A stretch of DNA of 64,000 bases, from assembly GCF_001956045.1 (NCBI RefSeq), contig NZ_MRTH01000028.1, positions 1-64,000 of the forward strand, written 5' to 3'. Made by a program: the position numbers and the translations under genes. Below are positions 25,589 through 35,357 of this stretch, in pieces; within the stretch, counting starts at the first letter, position 1, and every line of letters begins with the position of its first letter. The notes under the pieces were generated by a model. It worked only from the letters and a program-made list of their open reading frames with translations, searched no databases and was not told the DNA's origin. Source of the DNA: Paenibacillus sp. FSL H7-0331. Lineage in GTDB: Bacteria > Bacillota > Bacilli > Paenibacillales > NBRC-103111.

Positions 25589-26056
25589 ATGACAGCTGTT
25601 CAAGTTCAACAAGCGGTACCAGATTTTACTTTACCAGCGGCGAATGGAGCCGAAGTTTCTCTCAGTGATTTTCGTGGCAAGAGGGTACTGATCTACTTTT
25701 ATCCGAAAGATATGACACCTGGCTGCACCAAGGAATCCTGCGAATTCAGAGATTTTAACGGTCAATTTGGCCAATTAAATACCGAGGTGATCGGAATTAG
25801 TCCGGATGATCTAGCCTCCCATAATCAATTCATCAACGAATACCAGCTGCCCTTTTTGCTTCTTAGTGATGTTGATCATCAGGTATGCGAGCAATTCGGC
25901 GTGTGGAAGCTTCGGGAACGAGACGGAAAGCAGTTTTATGGCGTGGAGCGCTCTACATTTTTGATCGACGAGCAGGGTGTTCTGATCAAAGAATGGCGTG
26001 TGGTTCAGGTCGACGGGCACGTGGCCGAAGTATTGGAAGCTATCAAGTCGTTATAA
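25589..26056 (+). CDS. bcp: Thiol peroxidase of the Bcp/PrxQ family
   Basis: A 155-residue peroxiredoxin that reduces hydrogen peroxide and organic peroxides in the cytosol. The peroxidatic C46 and resolving C51 are in TPGCTKESCEF, the pattern of PrxQ proteins with an intra-helix disulfide. Threonine T43 and the conserved FYPKDMTPGC context complete the site. ATG 25589 follows AAAGGAG; the open frame upstream is spurious. It stands alone before a terminator shared with purA. Confidence 0.92.
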   Translation: MTAVQVQQAVPDFTLPAANGAEVSLSDFRGKRVLIYFYPKDMTPGCTKESCEFRDFNGQFGQLNTEVIGISPDDLASHNQFINEYQLPFLLLSDVDHQVCEQFGVWKLRERDGKQFYGVERSTFLIDEQGVLIKEWRVVQVDGHVAEVLEAIKSL

Positions 26057-26104
26057 AATCAGATAGATCTGATCGATGGATCCCGTTCTGGTTGTTAAAA
26101 TGTT

Positions 26105-26147
26105 AAAAAACCGCTCATATACCCGCAGGGGGATAAAGCGGTTTTTT
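26105..26147. terminator. Bidirectional terminator between bcp and purA
   Basis: AAAAAACCGCT (26105-26115) and AGCGGTTTTTT (26137-26147) give A/T tracts on both sides for the convergent genes. Confidence 0.85.
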
Positions 26148-26161
26148 CGCTTTGAAGAGCT

Positions 26162-27448
26162 CTAGACTCTGTCCATCAACTGCTCACGGTTCGGACCGTT
26201 GGATACCCAACGAATGGGCGTCTGGATCAGCTTTTCCAGTAAGGCGACATAGGCTTGTGCCTGCTCGGGTAAATCCTCAAAACGGCGAATGTGGGAAATA
26301 TCGCATTTCCAGCCAGGGACTGTTTCGATTACCGGGCTGGCATACTGAAGCTGCTCGGACACCGGAAATGTCATTGTTGTCTGACCATCCAGCTCATACG
26401 CTGTACAGATCGGAATCTCATCCAGATAACCGAGTACATCCAGGTTCGTTAAGGCCACCTCTGTGGCTCCCTGTACCTCACAGCCATATCGGGTTGCCAC
26501 AGCATCGAACCAGCCTACCCGTCTTGGGCGTCCAGTTTTGGAGCCGTATTCTCCTGCATCCCCACCGCGTTTGCGCAGCTCTTCAGCAGCATCTCCCTCA
26601 AGCTCCATCACAAAAGGTCCAGCCCCGACACAGCTTGAGTATGCCTTCACTACGGCAAGAACACGTTGGATCGAATGGGGAGGAATCCCGGCTCCTACCG
26701 CGGCAAAGCCAGCCAGCGTAGAGGAAGAGGTCGTAAATGGATAAATGCCATGATCAGGATCACGCAGGGAGCCGAGTTGACCTTCAACGAGGATGTGCTT
26801 ACCTTCCGCCAATGCCTGATTCAGCATCGTTGTTGTATCCGTAACAAAAGGCTTCAGCCATGCAGCCAGCTTCATTAATTCCGGTATCAGCTCGTCTACC
26901 TGAACAGGCGGTTGCCCGTATAGATGCTGCAGCAGTACGTTTTTGGCAGCTAGCGAGGCCTCCAGTCGGGTCCGTAAATGCTCTGGATTATAGAGCTCGG
27001 AGACCTGAATGCCCAGCTTCGCATATTTATCGGCATAAAATGGCGAAATTCCCATCTTGGTCGATCCAAAGCTGTTCGCACCGAGGCGGGCTTCTTCCAA
27101 CTCGTCGAAGAGGACATGGTAAGGCATCAGCACCTGAGCACGCTCCGATACGACCAACTGGGGAGCCGGAATCCCACGTGCCTGCAGATTGTTCCATTCC
27201 TTCATCAAATCAGATATGTTAAGTGCAACTCCGGGTCCGATTACATTGATCACATGAGGATCAAATACACCTGAGGGCAGCAAGTTGAGCACGAATTTGC
27301 CGTAGTCATTAATAATTGTATGGCCTGCATTGCTTCCCCCTTGATAACGTACTACATAATCCGATTGGGATGCCCAAGCATCCGTCATTTTACCTTTGCC
27401 TTCATCTCCCCAATTAGCTCCTACTACAGCCGTAACCGGCATATTCAT
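26162..27448 (-). CDS. purA: Divergent adenylosuccinate synthetase paralogue
   Basis: A 428-residue enzyme of the PurA family, which joins IMP and aspartate with GTP to make adenylosuccinate. The P-loop-like GANWGDEGKGK keeps the catalytic D15, and H43 is in AGHT. Several normally conserved positions differ: N for Q in the first loop, MTD after GKGK, GQLGSLRD where GAQGTLLD is usual, and TSSSTLAG. It is divergently paired with a LysR regulator, unusual for housekeeping purA. A second, conditional copy of the enzyme is likely. D15 argues against the phage PurZ activity, which has Ser there. The symbol denotes the family, not proof that this is the main copy. Confidence 0.85.
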   Translation of the reverse strand: MNMPVTAVVGANWGDEGKGKMTDAWASQSDYVVRYQGGSNAGHTIINDYGKFVLNLLPSGVFDPHVINVIGPGVALNISDLMKEWNNLQARGIPAPQLVVSERAQVLMPYHVLFDELEEARLGANSFGSTKMGISPFYADKYAKLGIQVSELYNPEHLRTRLEASLAAKNVLLQHLYGQPPVQVDELIPELMKLAAWLKPFVTDTTTMLNQALAEGKHILVEGQLGSLRDPDHGIYPFTTSSSTLAGFAAVGAGIPPHSIQRVLAVVKAYSSCVGAGPFVMELEGDAAEELRKRGGDAGEYGSKTGRPRRVGWFDAVATRYGCEVQGATEVALTNLDVLGYLDEIPICTAYELDGQTTMTFPVSEQLQYASPVIETVPGWKCDISHIRRFEDLPEQAQAYVALLEKLIQTPIRWVSNGPNREQLMDRV

Positions 27449-27556
27449 CGCCTCTTTCCATCAGATTGCTTGCTCCTACAGGTTTCAGTATAATCTGTAT
27501 TAAGATATAAGTTAAATTGATATTATTGATATAGGATATAAAGGGGGTTGATATTG

Positions 27557-28456
27557 GTGTTGGAAAATTTGGAATGGTATAGGGTTTTCTACAAAATCGC
27601 TATGACTGGAAGCTTCTCCAAAGCAGCGGATGAGCTTTATATTACCCAGCCGGCAGTGAGCTATGCCGTTAAGCAGCTGGAGAACAGACTGGGCAGCAAG
27701 CTGTTTTTTCGGACCTATAAAGGGGTAAAGCTGACGCACGAGGGAGAGGTGCTATTTCGATATATCGAGAAAGCGTACCACTTCATTGAAGCAGGAGAAA
27801 AAGAAATGGCCTCGATACATGAGCTGCACAGCGGGGAAATTACTATTGGTGCAAGCGATACGCTGTGCAAGCATTTTTTGCTGCCACATGTGGAGCGGTT
27901 TCACCACGATTATCCGTTCGTTAAGCTGCGAGTGACGAATCGGACGACACAGGAAACGATTGATTTGCTGAAGCAGGGGAGGGTTGACTTTGGTATTGTC
28001 AATTTGCCAATCGAGGATAAACAGCTGCAGGTACAGGAAGCGTTGGAATTGCAGGACACGTTTGTAGCAGGAAAGGATTATTTGGCGCTGGCGCAAGCTC
28101 CGATTACGATGGAACGGTTGATTACCTATCCACTGCTGCTGTTAGAGAAGGGTAGCAGTATTCGCCGTTACGCTGACGGCTTTGCGGAAGCTAGAGGGGT
28201 GAAGCTTCAGCCGGAAATTGAGCTGGGCAGCATCGATCTGCTGGTTGATTTTGCGCGGATTGGACTTGGTATTGCTTATGTGATCCGGAATTTCGTATCG
28301 CCTGAGCTCGCATCGGGCGTACTGGTTGAAATAAAGCTGAAGGAGCCCATACCGCCGCGGCAGGCTGGGATTGTTACGCTCAAGGGCGTTCCTGTATCTG
28401 CGGCGGCCAACCGGTTTATTAATATGCTGCTGCCAGAGATACACAGTATTAAGTAA
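27557..28456 (+). CDS. LysR-family regulator adjacent to the purA paralogue
   Basis: About 299 residues. The N-terminal winged helix (NLEWYRVFYKIAMTGSFSKA, ITQPAVSYAVKQLE) is followed by a LysR effector domain starting at ITIGASDTLC. The start is ambiguous among TTG 27548, TTG 27554, GTG 27557 and TTG 27560; GTG 27557 lies nine bases after GGGGG. Divergent from purA across about 110 bases rich in ATATA motifs, including TTGATAT and GATATAGGATAT, where LysR sites would be expected. It is clearly related to the LysR at 40.25 kb, which sits beside aroA in the same arrangement. Confidence 0.85.
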   Translation: MLENLEWYRVFYKIAMTGSFSKAADELYITQPAVSYAVKQLENRLGSKLFFRTYKGVKLTHEGEVLFRYIEKAYHFIEAGEKEMASIHELHSGEITIGASDTLCKHFLLPHVERFHHDYPFVKLRVTNRTTQETIDLLKQGRVDFGIVNLPIEDKQLQVQEALELQDTFVAGKDYLALAQAPITMERLITYPLLLLEKGSSIRRYADGFAEARGVKLQPEIELGSIDLLVDFARIGLGIAYVIRNFVSPELASGVLVEIKLKEPIPPRQAGIVTLKGVPVSAAANRFINMLLPEIHSIK

Positions 28457-28493
28457 AACCATCGGCATACGGATCTATTTAATTCGCTTTTCC

Positions 28494-28525
28494 AACGCAC
28501 GCAGCTCCAAAGCGTGCGTTCTTGT
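28494..28525 (+). terminator. Terminator after the LysR gene
   Basis: AACGCACGC (28494-28502) and GCGTGCGTT (28512-28520) form a perfect stem followed by CTTGTT. The remaining 170 bases before the YesM-like gene hold no gene I can support. Confidence 0.75.
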
Positions 28526-28698
28526 TGTTATATGGTGGTTGTCAAACACCAATTTACATATCTCAGCGTACAGCAGCCCGCTGAATTCAATTAAATTAAT
28601 CCCCTAAATGTTAAGTTAATGCTATAGCTAAAAATGCTGGACACAATAAAATAAAAGTTAGAGATGACATCATGAGGAAATGGGGGAAGGTTACTGGT

Positions 28699-30420
28699 AT
28701 GAAATTAAGGATGAACACCTTCGGTAAAGTAATTGCTCTTGTTTTTTTTCTGCTGATTCCGATCATTTTATTATATGGGTACTCCTATCAGGTAAGCGTA
28801 AATGTGGTGAGAGAGACCGTGGAGGACACGAATCGCAACAGGTTGTCTTTTTTTATGAGTCAGATGGAGATGATGATTGACCAATTGACGAAGTTTCCGG
28901 TTACGGTCAGCCGGGACTACAATATCAAACAATATTTTGACAGTCGCAATTCCGATGAATCCCGTACGTTATTGCAAAAACAGCTTCGGATCGCTGATAC
29001 CCTTAATATTCAAACAGCAACTAGTGGTTGGAATAATCAGCTCATTTTATACTTGTTGGATTCCAAAGAAATCTTGTCTCCCGATTACTCAGTGCGTTAT
29101 GAGGAGAACTATCTGCTTAATCCGGGTTCGAGAAAATGGCTGCACCGCAGTTCATTAGTATATGGAATGTATCAAAGCTATTTTGCCAAAGTGCATGAAA
29201 CCGACCTGACCAACCTGCTTGTTGAAGTGAGATTTACGGATGACAATATCAAAAACATGCTGAGCACGCTGAAGCAAGGAGGCCAAAGGGAGCCTTTTTT
29301 ATACCGGACAGGTATGGAGCCTATCGTTAATTATTCTGCTAACCGGATACTTGTAAACCGGATTATTGAACAGCTGGACCATTCGCAGCTTGCCTATAAC
29401 GGAAGTCTGAACATCTCGCTGGATAAACAAAAGTATATTGTTAATTATATCCGCTCCGAGAGCCTGGACTGGTATCTGATCGATATTGTGCCGCTGGAGA
29501 GCATTTTCTTCCCTATTACAACGAGCCGGAATTTGTTCTATACCTCTGTGGGATTGTTAATGGTGTTGAGTATTTTGGCGACGCTTTTGTTATACCGCAA
29601 TGTTCAAAAGCCGATTCAATTGCTGCTGCGAGGCGTGCAAAGAATTAAACAGGGGCAGTACTCTTCGCGGCTAAGGAAGCAGCCTAACAATGAATTTGAT
29701 TTTCTGTTCGTCAGCTTTAACGAAATGGCTGAGCAAATTCAAGAGCTGATCGAAAAAGTGTATAAGGAAACCTTACAGTCCCGGGAGGCCACCTTAAAGC
29801 ATTTGCAGTCACAAATCAACCCGCATTTCTTATATAATTGTTTATTTTATATTAAAAGCATGGCCAAATTAGGCGATCAGGAGGCAGTGGTGGCGATGGC
29901 TTTAAATTTGGGCGAATATTACCGTTACACCACGCGGCTGGAGAAAACGATGACAACAGTGAGAGAAGAACTGAAGCTGATTGAAAACTATTTGAAAATC
30001 CAGATGCTGCGTATTCAAAGGTTTCATTACGAAATTGAGATTCCTGAGGCGATGATGGGAATGGAAATTCCAAGACTCATTATTCAGCCGCTTGTTGAAA
30101 ATGCAGTTATTCATGGGATGGAAAATAGTCTGGAGTACGGCATGCTTCGAATTCACGGGGAGTCTAGGAACGGTGTCCATACCATTATTGTGGATGACAC
30201 AGGACCTGGCCTTGCCCCTGAAGGATTGAAGGAGTTGCAAAGGCGAATCACGATTCCGTTGAATGAAGAAATGGGCTGTGGGTTGTGGAACATTCACCAA
30301 AGACTGCTCCATATGTACGGTGGCACATCAGGCTTGTCCTTTTCCCAGTCTCCGTTAACCGGATTCCGTGTCGAGTTGAGATGGGAAGATATAAAATCAT
30401 CCGCCGAAGGGGGAGCTTGA
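28699..30420 (+). CDS. YesM-type sensor histidine kinase
   Basis: A 574-residue membrane kinase with TM1 (about 9-30), a large extracellular sensor (31-270), TM2 (about 272-292), HAMP, then a His_kinase domain with SQINPHFLYNCL. The HATPase domain has LVENAVIHG and DDTGPG. This is the LytS/YesM class that pairs with AraC-type response regulators to control carbohydrate ABC importers. ATG 28699 follows GGGGGAAGG; ATG 28672 is the longer alternative but lacks a ribosome-binding site. The response regulator begins one base after the stop. Confidence 0.9.
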   Translation: MKLRMNTFGKVIALVFFLLIPIILLYGYSYQVSVNVVRETVEDTNRNRLSFFMSQMEMMIDQLTKFPVTVSRDYNIKQYFDSRNSDESRTLLQKQLRIADTLNIQTATSGWNNQLILYLLDSKEILSPDYSVRYEENYLLNPGSRKWLHRSSLVYGMYQSYFAKVHETDLTNLLVEVRFTDDNIKNMLSTLKQGGQREPFLYRTGMEPIVNYSANRILVNRIIEQLDHSQLAYNGSLNISLDKQKYIVNYIRSESLDWYLIDIVPLESIFFPITTSRNLFYTSVGLLMVLSILATLLLYRNVQKPIQLLLRGVQRIKQGQYSSRLRKQPNNEFDFLFVSFNEMAEQIQELIEKVYKETLQSREATLKHLQSQINPHFLYNCLFYIKSMAKLGDQEAVVAMALNLGEYYRYTTRLEKTMTTVREELKLIENYLKIQMLRIQRFHYEIEIPEAMMGMEIPRLIIQPLVENAVIHGMENSLEYGMLRIHGESRNGVHTIIVDDTGPGLAPEGLKELQRRITIPLNEEMGCGLWNIHQRLLHMYGGTSGLSFSQSPLTGFRVELRWEDIKSSAEGGA

Positions 30421-30421
30421 G

Positions 30422-32077
30422 TTGTTTAAATTACTGATCGTAGATGATGAGGCCTTCGTCGTCGATAGTCTTGGCGATACATTACCATGGGAGCAAATAG
30501 GCGTCACAGCGGTATTTAAAGCTTATTCGGGCTTCGAGGCTCTTGATATATTGAAGACGAACTCGATCGATATTATGATCACGGATATTCGAATGCCCGG
30601 AATGAATGGCTTGGAGCTTCTGGAGCAGGTGCGGCGCAGCTGGAAAAGAATCAAGTGTATCCTGTTGTCTGGACATGCGGAATTTACGTATGCCCAGCAA
30701 GCGATCCAGCATAACACGTATGAATATTTGCTGAAGCCGATTAGTGATGAAGATGTCATGAGCAAGGTGAAGGAAGCTGTAGATTTGCTGCACAAGGAAA
30801 GGGAAGAGAATCAGTCCTATCAGCAAGTAGTAAGGGCCTTTGAGGAAAATCTTCCTAAGCTAAGAGGAGAATTATTAAATGAATTGCTTCAAGGAAGGAA
30901 GTATGCCTCCCAGCGTTTGATGGAGAAGCTTGACTCTCTAAAAATGTCCATTAAAACGGATGAGCAGTTTGCTTTTATGCTCGTTCGACTGGAGGGTCCG
31001 ATGCTCGATTTCGACTTCTATAGCTTATCCTTAATGGAATACGCCATTGTTAACATGGCCGAAGAATTATCCGGGGAATTTTTTCAGCTGTGGTCAAGTA
31101 AAGACGTCCATGGATATTTGGTATTTCTGGCTACGGTTTCTCCGGATAAGCAGTCTGAGCTTGTCGGAACTCCGGATAAGGGGATGGCTATTCTTGAAGA
31201 ACAGCTTGACCTTATGGGCTCCCAGCTGCAGCTGAACGTGAATCGTTATTTGAAAGGGACTGTTTCCGTTCTGCTTAATAAATGGGGGAGCTTCCCTGGC
31301 GATGTGCAGAAGCTGTACCAGGATAGCTTGCTTTCACTTCGCAGACGTATCGGAAATCAAAGTGAGCTGTTAGTTTATGTAGCTGATGAAATCGAGCAGC
31401 TTGGCGTTCAATCGCTTCAAAAGCTGTACGAACCACCGCATATCATTCATTTACTGGAATCCGGGAATTGGGAAGTGACTCACGAGAAGCTGACCAGCAT
31501 TTTAAATGAGTTAAGCATCAAATGGGCCGACTCGCAGGAGCATCTTATTGAGGTGTTTTTCTCGGTCTATGCGTCCTTCAGCTCGTTTGCACATAAGAAT
31601 GGGCGTGAGCTAGCGGACATGATAGGTCCGGGCTTGTCCGAAGTCTCGGGCTTGCCTGCTTGCCGTTCGATAGCCACCTTGGAGCAGTGGATCTTTAATT
31701 CGTTCCGGCAGCTGCAGCAAGGGATGGAGAATGAGACGAGGAATGATCGTGAAGGTGCAGTTCGCAAAATACAGCTTTTTGTCCAGAAGCATCTGGTTGA
31801 AGATGTTTCCCTGCAGGCTATTGCCGACCATATGTACATGCATCCTGTGCATGTGTCCAGAGTGTACAAGCTGGAGACGGGCGAGAATTTAAGCGATTAT
31901 GTGCTGCGCCTGAAAATGGAGCTGGCGGCTTCTCTGCTTGCCAACGGTGCGCTGAAAAACTATGAAATCGGATTAAAGCTGGGTTATCAGAATCCGAATT
32001 ATTTTATTAAAGTTTTCAAAAAATACTATTTTGTAACCCCTCAGGAATTTCGTTTGAGACTCGAAGAGGGAGAATAG
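30422..32077 (+). CDS. YesN-type response regulator with AraC DNA-binding domain
   Basis: A 551-residue protein. The receiver (KLLIVDDE, phospho-acceptor D55 region in ITDIRMPGMNG, K in LLKPIS) is followed by a long middle region of unknown fold and a C-terminal AraC/XylS domain with two helix-turn-helices (DVSLQAIADHMYMHPVHVSR, EIGLKLGYQNPNYFIKVFK). The TTG start at 30422 follows GGGGGAG. It should activate the downstream solute-binding protein and permease genes when phosphorylated. Confidence 0.9.
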   Translation: MFKLLIVDDEAFVVDSLGDTLPWEQIGVTAVFKAYSGFEALDILKTNSIDIMITDIRMPGMNGLELLEQVRRSWKRIKCILLSGHAEFTYAQQAIQHNTYEYLLKPISDEDVMSKVKEAVDLLHKEREENQSYQQVVRAFEENLPKLRGELLNELLQGRKYASQRLMEKLDSLKMSIKTDEQFAFMLVRLEGPMLDFDFYSLSLMEYAIVNMAEELSGEFFQLWSSKDVHGYLVFLATVSPDKQSELVGTPDKGMAILEEQLDLMGSQLQLNVNRYLKGTVSVLLNKWGSFPGDVQKLYQDSLLSLRRRIGNQSELLVYVADEIEQLGVQSLQKLYEPPHIIHLLESGNWEVTHEKLTSILNELSIKWADSQEHLIEVFFSVYASFSSFAHKNGRELADMIGPGLSEVSGLPACRSIATLEQWIFNSFRQLQQGMENETRNDREGAVRKIQLFVQKHLVEDVSLQAIADHMYMHPVHVSRVYKLETGENLSDYVLRLKMELAASLLANGALKNYEIGLKLGYQNPNYFIKVFKKYYFVTPQEFRLRLEEGE

Positions 32078-32245
32078 AGTCTGCTAATTTAGTACTATCG
32101 ATGTTAAATAGTTAGCATTTTAACGTTATCTTAGATGCAATACAATAAATACAGAGGCAAGGATGCTGTGAGCAGGGGATGCTCAGTAAATCTTGCTATC
32201 CAAGAAAACATGCACAGATTTTACGACTATGGGAGGTCTATTCAC

Positions 32246-33571
32246 ATGAAACAATGGGTGTCCAAAACTGTGGCTGTCGCTTTAATCGCGTCTGTTGCCG
32301 CGGGCTGTAGTACAGAGAAGCCGACAGGTGAAGCCAAAACAAATACAAGCTCCAAGCCGTCGCAAACCTTAACCTTCTGGATGAAAAAGCAGCTGTTCGA
32401 TGACCAGAACAAAATGATTCAGGAGCGGGCCAAGCAATTCGGTGTTGAAAATAATGTGAATGTCAACGTCGAGATCATCGCATATGAAGATTTTTATCCC
32501 AAATGGTCGGCAGCTATCGAAACCTCAACTGTGCCCGATGTATCGTTCTTCGGTTATCAGGAGGTTGGCCAGTTTTACGGTAAAAACGTTCTTGAGGATA
32601 TAACGGATGTAGTCAAAAAAATAGAAGGCACCAACGGTGAAATTCAGGAGAGCTTGAAAAAAGCAATCAGCTTTCAAGGAAAGCAGTACGCCGTACCGTA
32701 TTGGACCGAATCGCAAGTACTGTACTATCGTAAGGATCTGTTGAAAAAGGCGGGATTCGACGGGCCTCCGAAAACATGGGATGAATTTAGAAAAATGGCT
32801 AAGGCGCTCACGGATCCAAGCAAAGGGCTATATGGCGCAGGGATCGGCTACGGAAAAGGAAATTCGGATGCAGAGTTTTTGACGCGCGGGATCATTTGGT
32901 CATACGGTGGCTCCGTCGATACGAAGGATGGTAAAACGGTGATTGTGAATTCACCGGAAACGGTTGAAGCGACCAAATACATCCGGGATATTTTCCTGAC
33001 GGACAAGAGCACACCGCCAAGTGCAATTGGCTGGGATGACAGCGGCAACAACAAAGCCTACTTGAGTGGACAGGCTGCGATGATTTTCAACACAGGAAGT
33101 GTGCTCAGCACGTTGAAAAAAGACAATCCGGAGATGTACGAAAACACCGGGATTGCTCCTTATCCTGCAGGGCCTAAAGGGGTATTTATTCCCGGAATCA
33201 GCAACAACCTCGGAATTTTTAAGGATTCCAAGAATAAAGAATTGGCCAAAAAATTTATGGAGTATATGCTGGCCAACGACTGGTACAAAACTTGGGTAGA
33301 AAAAGGAGCGCCATTATCGGGTCCGGTTTACACGAAGCTGATGAGCGAGCCTATATGGCAGGATGAGAAAAATAAAGCTTTCGTTGAATCGGTCAAAGGG
33401 TTCAATTTCCTTGGATATCCAGGTGAATACAATCCAAAGGCGGGAGAAATCTTCAACCTGAGACTTGTTAACGATGCGTTCCAGCGTCTACTGCTGGAAG
33501 CAAGCTACACTCCTGAAACCGCGGTCAAGGATTTGCACACGAAGATTGAGGAAGTTTATAACAAAAAATAA
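32246..33571 (+). CDS. Carbohydrate ABC transporter substrate-binding lipoprotein (CUT1)
   Basis: A 441-residue lipoprotein. The signal peptide ends in VAAGC (lipobox, Cys about 21), followed by the class of fold used for oligosaccharide and sugar binding (LTFWMKKQLF, AIETSTVPDVSF, PYWTESQVLYYRKDLLKKAG). ATG 32246 follows GGGAGG; the open frame upstream is not coding. The promoter region 32078-32245 separates it from the YesN-like gene. Two CUT1 permeases follow; the ATPase is not encoded here and is presumably a shared MsmX-type subunit, as is normal for such operons. Confidence 0.9.
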   Translation: MKQWVSKTVAVALIASVAAGCSTEKPTGEAKTNTSSKPSQTLTFWMKKQLFDDQNKMIQERAKQFGVENNVNVNVEIIAYEDFYPKWSAAIETSTVPDVSFFGYQEVGQFYGKNVLEDITDVVKKIEGTNGEIQESLKKAISFQGKQYAVPYWTESQVLYYRKDLLKKAGFDGPPKTWDEFRKMAKALTDPSKGLYGAGIGYGKGNSDAEFLTRGIIWSYGGSVDTKDGKTVIVNSPETVEATKYIRDIFLTDKSTPPSAIGWDDSGNNKAYLSGQAAMIFNTGSVLSTLKKDNPEMYENTGIAPYPAGPKGVFIPGISNNLGIFKDSKNKELAKKFMEYMLANDWYKTWVEKGAPLSGPVYTKLMSEPIWQDEKNKAFVESVKGFNFLGYPGEYNPKAGEIFNLRLVNDAFQRLLLEASYTPETAVKDLHTKIEEVYNKK

Positions 33572-33586
33572 TTACCAAGCTTGGCA

Positions 33587-33614
33587 GCGGAGTGGCGAAA
33601 AGCCGTCATTCCGC
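33587..33614 (+). other. Intercistronic stem-loop between binding protein and permease genes
   Basis: GCGGAGTGGC pairs with GCCGTCATTCCGC through ten base pairs including wobbles, with a short A-rich loop. Without a T-run it looks like an mRNA stabiliser or partial terminator giving excess binding protein over permease. Confidence 0.55.
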
Positions 33615-33642
33615 AGGTCCGGCGGGTTAGGCGGGATGAAGC

Positions 33643-34515
33643 ATGAAAACAAACGAAGATAGCAAGCTTGCATACGTACTGTTGAGTCCTGTGCTCCTTT
33701 ATTTGCTCGCCGTTATGGTGCTGCCGTTCGGCTGGGCTGTCTATTTAAGCTTTACCAATAAAGCGGTGGGTACTCCTGCCACCTTTATCGGTCTGAAAAA
33801 CTATATCGATCTCATGAAAGATTCGCTGTTCTGGAAGGTAGCCTGGAACACAGTTCTGTTTACTATAGTGGCAGTAATTGGAAAAACCGTGTTCGGCATG
33901 GTGATGGCCTTAGTTTTAAATGAAAAAATTGTTTGCCGTAATCTCTTCAGGGTGCTGCTGTTTCTTCCGTGGACAATTCCAACCATCGTTTCCGTGTTTA
34001 CATGGCAGTGGATTTATTCGGATGTTGGAGGCGTGTTGAATTATATATTGATGAACACCGGAATCCTCGATCATCAGGTAGGCTGGCTGGCTACTCCCAA
34101 TTTGGCAATGTTCTCTGTCATTCTGGTTAACGTATGGAGAGGCATTCCATTCATGGGTATCGCCATTCTTGCCGGTTTGCAGACGATATCCAAGGAGATG
34201 TACGAAGCGGCTATGCTGGACGGTGCGGGCGCAATTAAACGATTTGTATATATGACATTGCCTTCTGTTAAAGAAGTCACGATATTGGCGGCTGTGATGA
34301 CAACGATATGGACGCTGAACGATTTTGAAATTATTTGGCTGTTAACCCGTGGTGGACCATCCAACGGCACTCAAGTTTTATCCACACTTAGCTATACGAC
34401 CGGATTTTTGAATTTGAGCCTTGGTAAAGCGATTGCTATTGCAATTATTACGATGCCGCCGTTAATCCTGCTGATTAACTATGTGACAAAGCGTTCGCTT
34501 TCATCAAATGAGTAG
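33643..34515 (+). CDS. CUT1 sugar ABC permease, first subunit
   Basis: A 290-residue, six-helix membrane protein of the MalF/UgpA type. The EAA loop is EAAMLDGAGAIKRFVYMTLP. It forms the membrane channel with the next gene product. Confidence 0.9.
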   Translation: MKTNEDSKLAYVLLSPVLLYLLAVMVLPFGWAVYLSFTNKAVGTPATFIGLKNYIDLMKDSLFWKVAWNTVLFTIVAVIGKTVFGMVMALVLNEKIVCRNLFRVLLFLPWTIPTIVSVFTWQWIYSDVGGVLNYILMNTGILDHQVGWLATPNLAMFSVILVNVWRGIPFMGIAILAGLQTISKEMYEAAMLDGAGAIKRFVYMTLPSVKEVTILAAVMTTIWTLNDFEIIWLLTRGGPSNGTQVLSTLSYTTGFLNLSLGKAIAIAIITMPPLILLINYVTKRSLSSNE

Positions 34516-34526
34516 GTGATGCTGCT

Positions 34527-35357
34527 ATGGAAAAAAATAATGTAAGTAAACAAATTTTAGTATACGTGACGTTGGCCATTTTATTAATCTTTGCCTTGTT
34601 TCCGCTTTACTGGATGTTGAACACTTCTTTTAAATCGCAGGGTGAAATCTATAATATGGTGCCATCGTTTTGGCCAAAGCATTTCGAGTGGTCCGCTTAT
34701 GTGAAGCTGATTACCGAGAAGCATTTCCTCGACAACATTAAGAATAGTCTGGTTGTGTCTCTGATTGTTTCCTTGGTGTCTATTATGATTAGTATGCTGG
34801 CTGCTTATGCGATATCGAAGCTGCGCTTTGCAGGCAGAGGCATTATTTCCAAAGGGATTCTATACGCTTATTTAATGCCAAGAGCCGTATTGTTCATTCC
34901 TTTGTATATGCTGGTGTCTGCGATCGGACTAAACGATTCCATATTTGGCCTGATGGTTATCTATCCAACGATTACGATTCCTTATGCAACGTGGATGCTT
35001 ATTTCTTATTTCAAGTCCATACCGGTAGAGATCGAAGAAGCGGCTATGATCGATGGCTGCACAAGGGTTCGCACGATGATGAGCATTATATTTCCGTTAT
35101 CGGCACCGGGCATTGCGGCCACCTTTATTTTTGCCTTCACGTTGTGCTGGAGCGAGTATTTGTATGCATTAGTGGTGGTAACCAAAGGTGCGGACAAAAC
35201 GATTACGTTAGGCTTGGCTGATATGATTGTTGGTGACGTATTTGCTTGGGGTCCTCTCATGGGTGGTTCTATCATCGCTTCAATCCCAGTCATCATTATG
35301 TATTTGTTTACTTCAAAATATATGGTCAGCGGAATGACTGTCGGAGGAGTTAAATAA
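34527..35357 (+). CDS. CUT1 sugar ABC permease, second subunit
   Basis: A 276-residue, six-helix protein of the MalG/UgpE type. The EAA loop is EAAMIDGCTRVRTMMSIIFP and the characteristic ending is YMVSGMTVGGVK. GGTGA lies upstream of the ATG. Its TAA overlaps the next ATG by one base. Confidence 0.92.
   Translation: MEKNNVSKQILVYVTLAILLIFALFPLYWMLNTSFKSQGEIYNMVPSFWPKHFEWSAYVKLITEKHFLDNIKNSLVVSLIVSLVSIMISMLAAYAISKLRFAGRGIISKGILYAYLMPRAVLFIPLYMLVSAIGLNDSIFGLMVIYPTITIPYATWMLISYFKSIPVEIEEAAMIDGCTRVRTMMSIIFPLSAPGIAATFIFAFTLCWSEYLYALVVVTKGADKTITLGLADMIVGDVFAWGPLMGGSIIASIPVIIMYLFTSKYMVSGMTVGGVK

Noticed and set aside
26152..26721. 189-residue plus-strand open frame opposite purA
   Set aside because: Basic, Pro/His-rich shadow of the purA coding sequence without a ribosome-binding site.
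26162..27448. PurZ-type enzyme for modified DNA bases
   Set aside because: The catalytic Asp is kept (WGDEGKGK), whereas PurZ has Ser there, and no phage genes are present.
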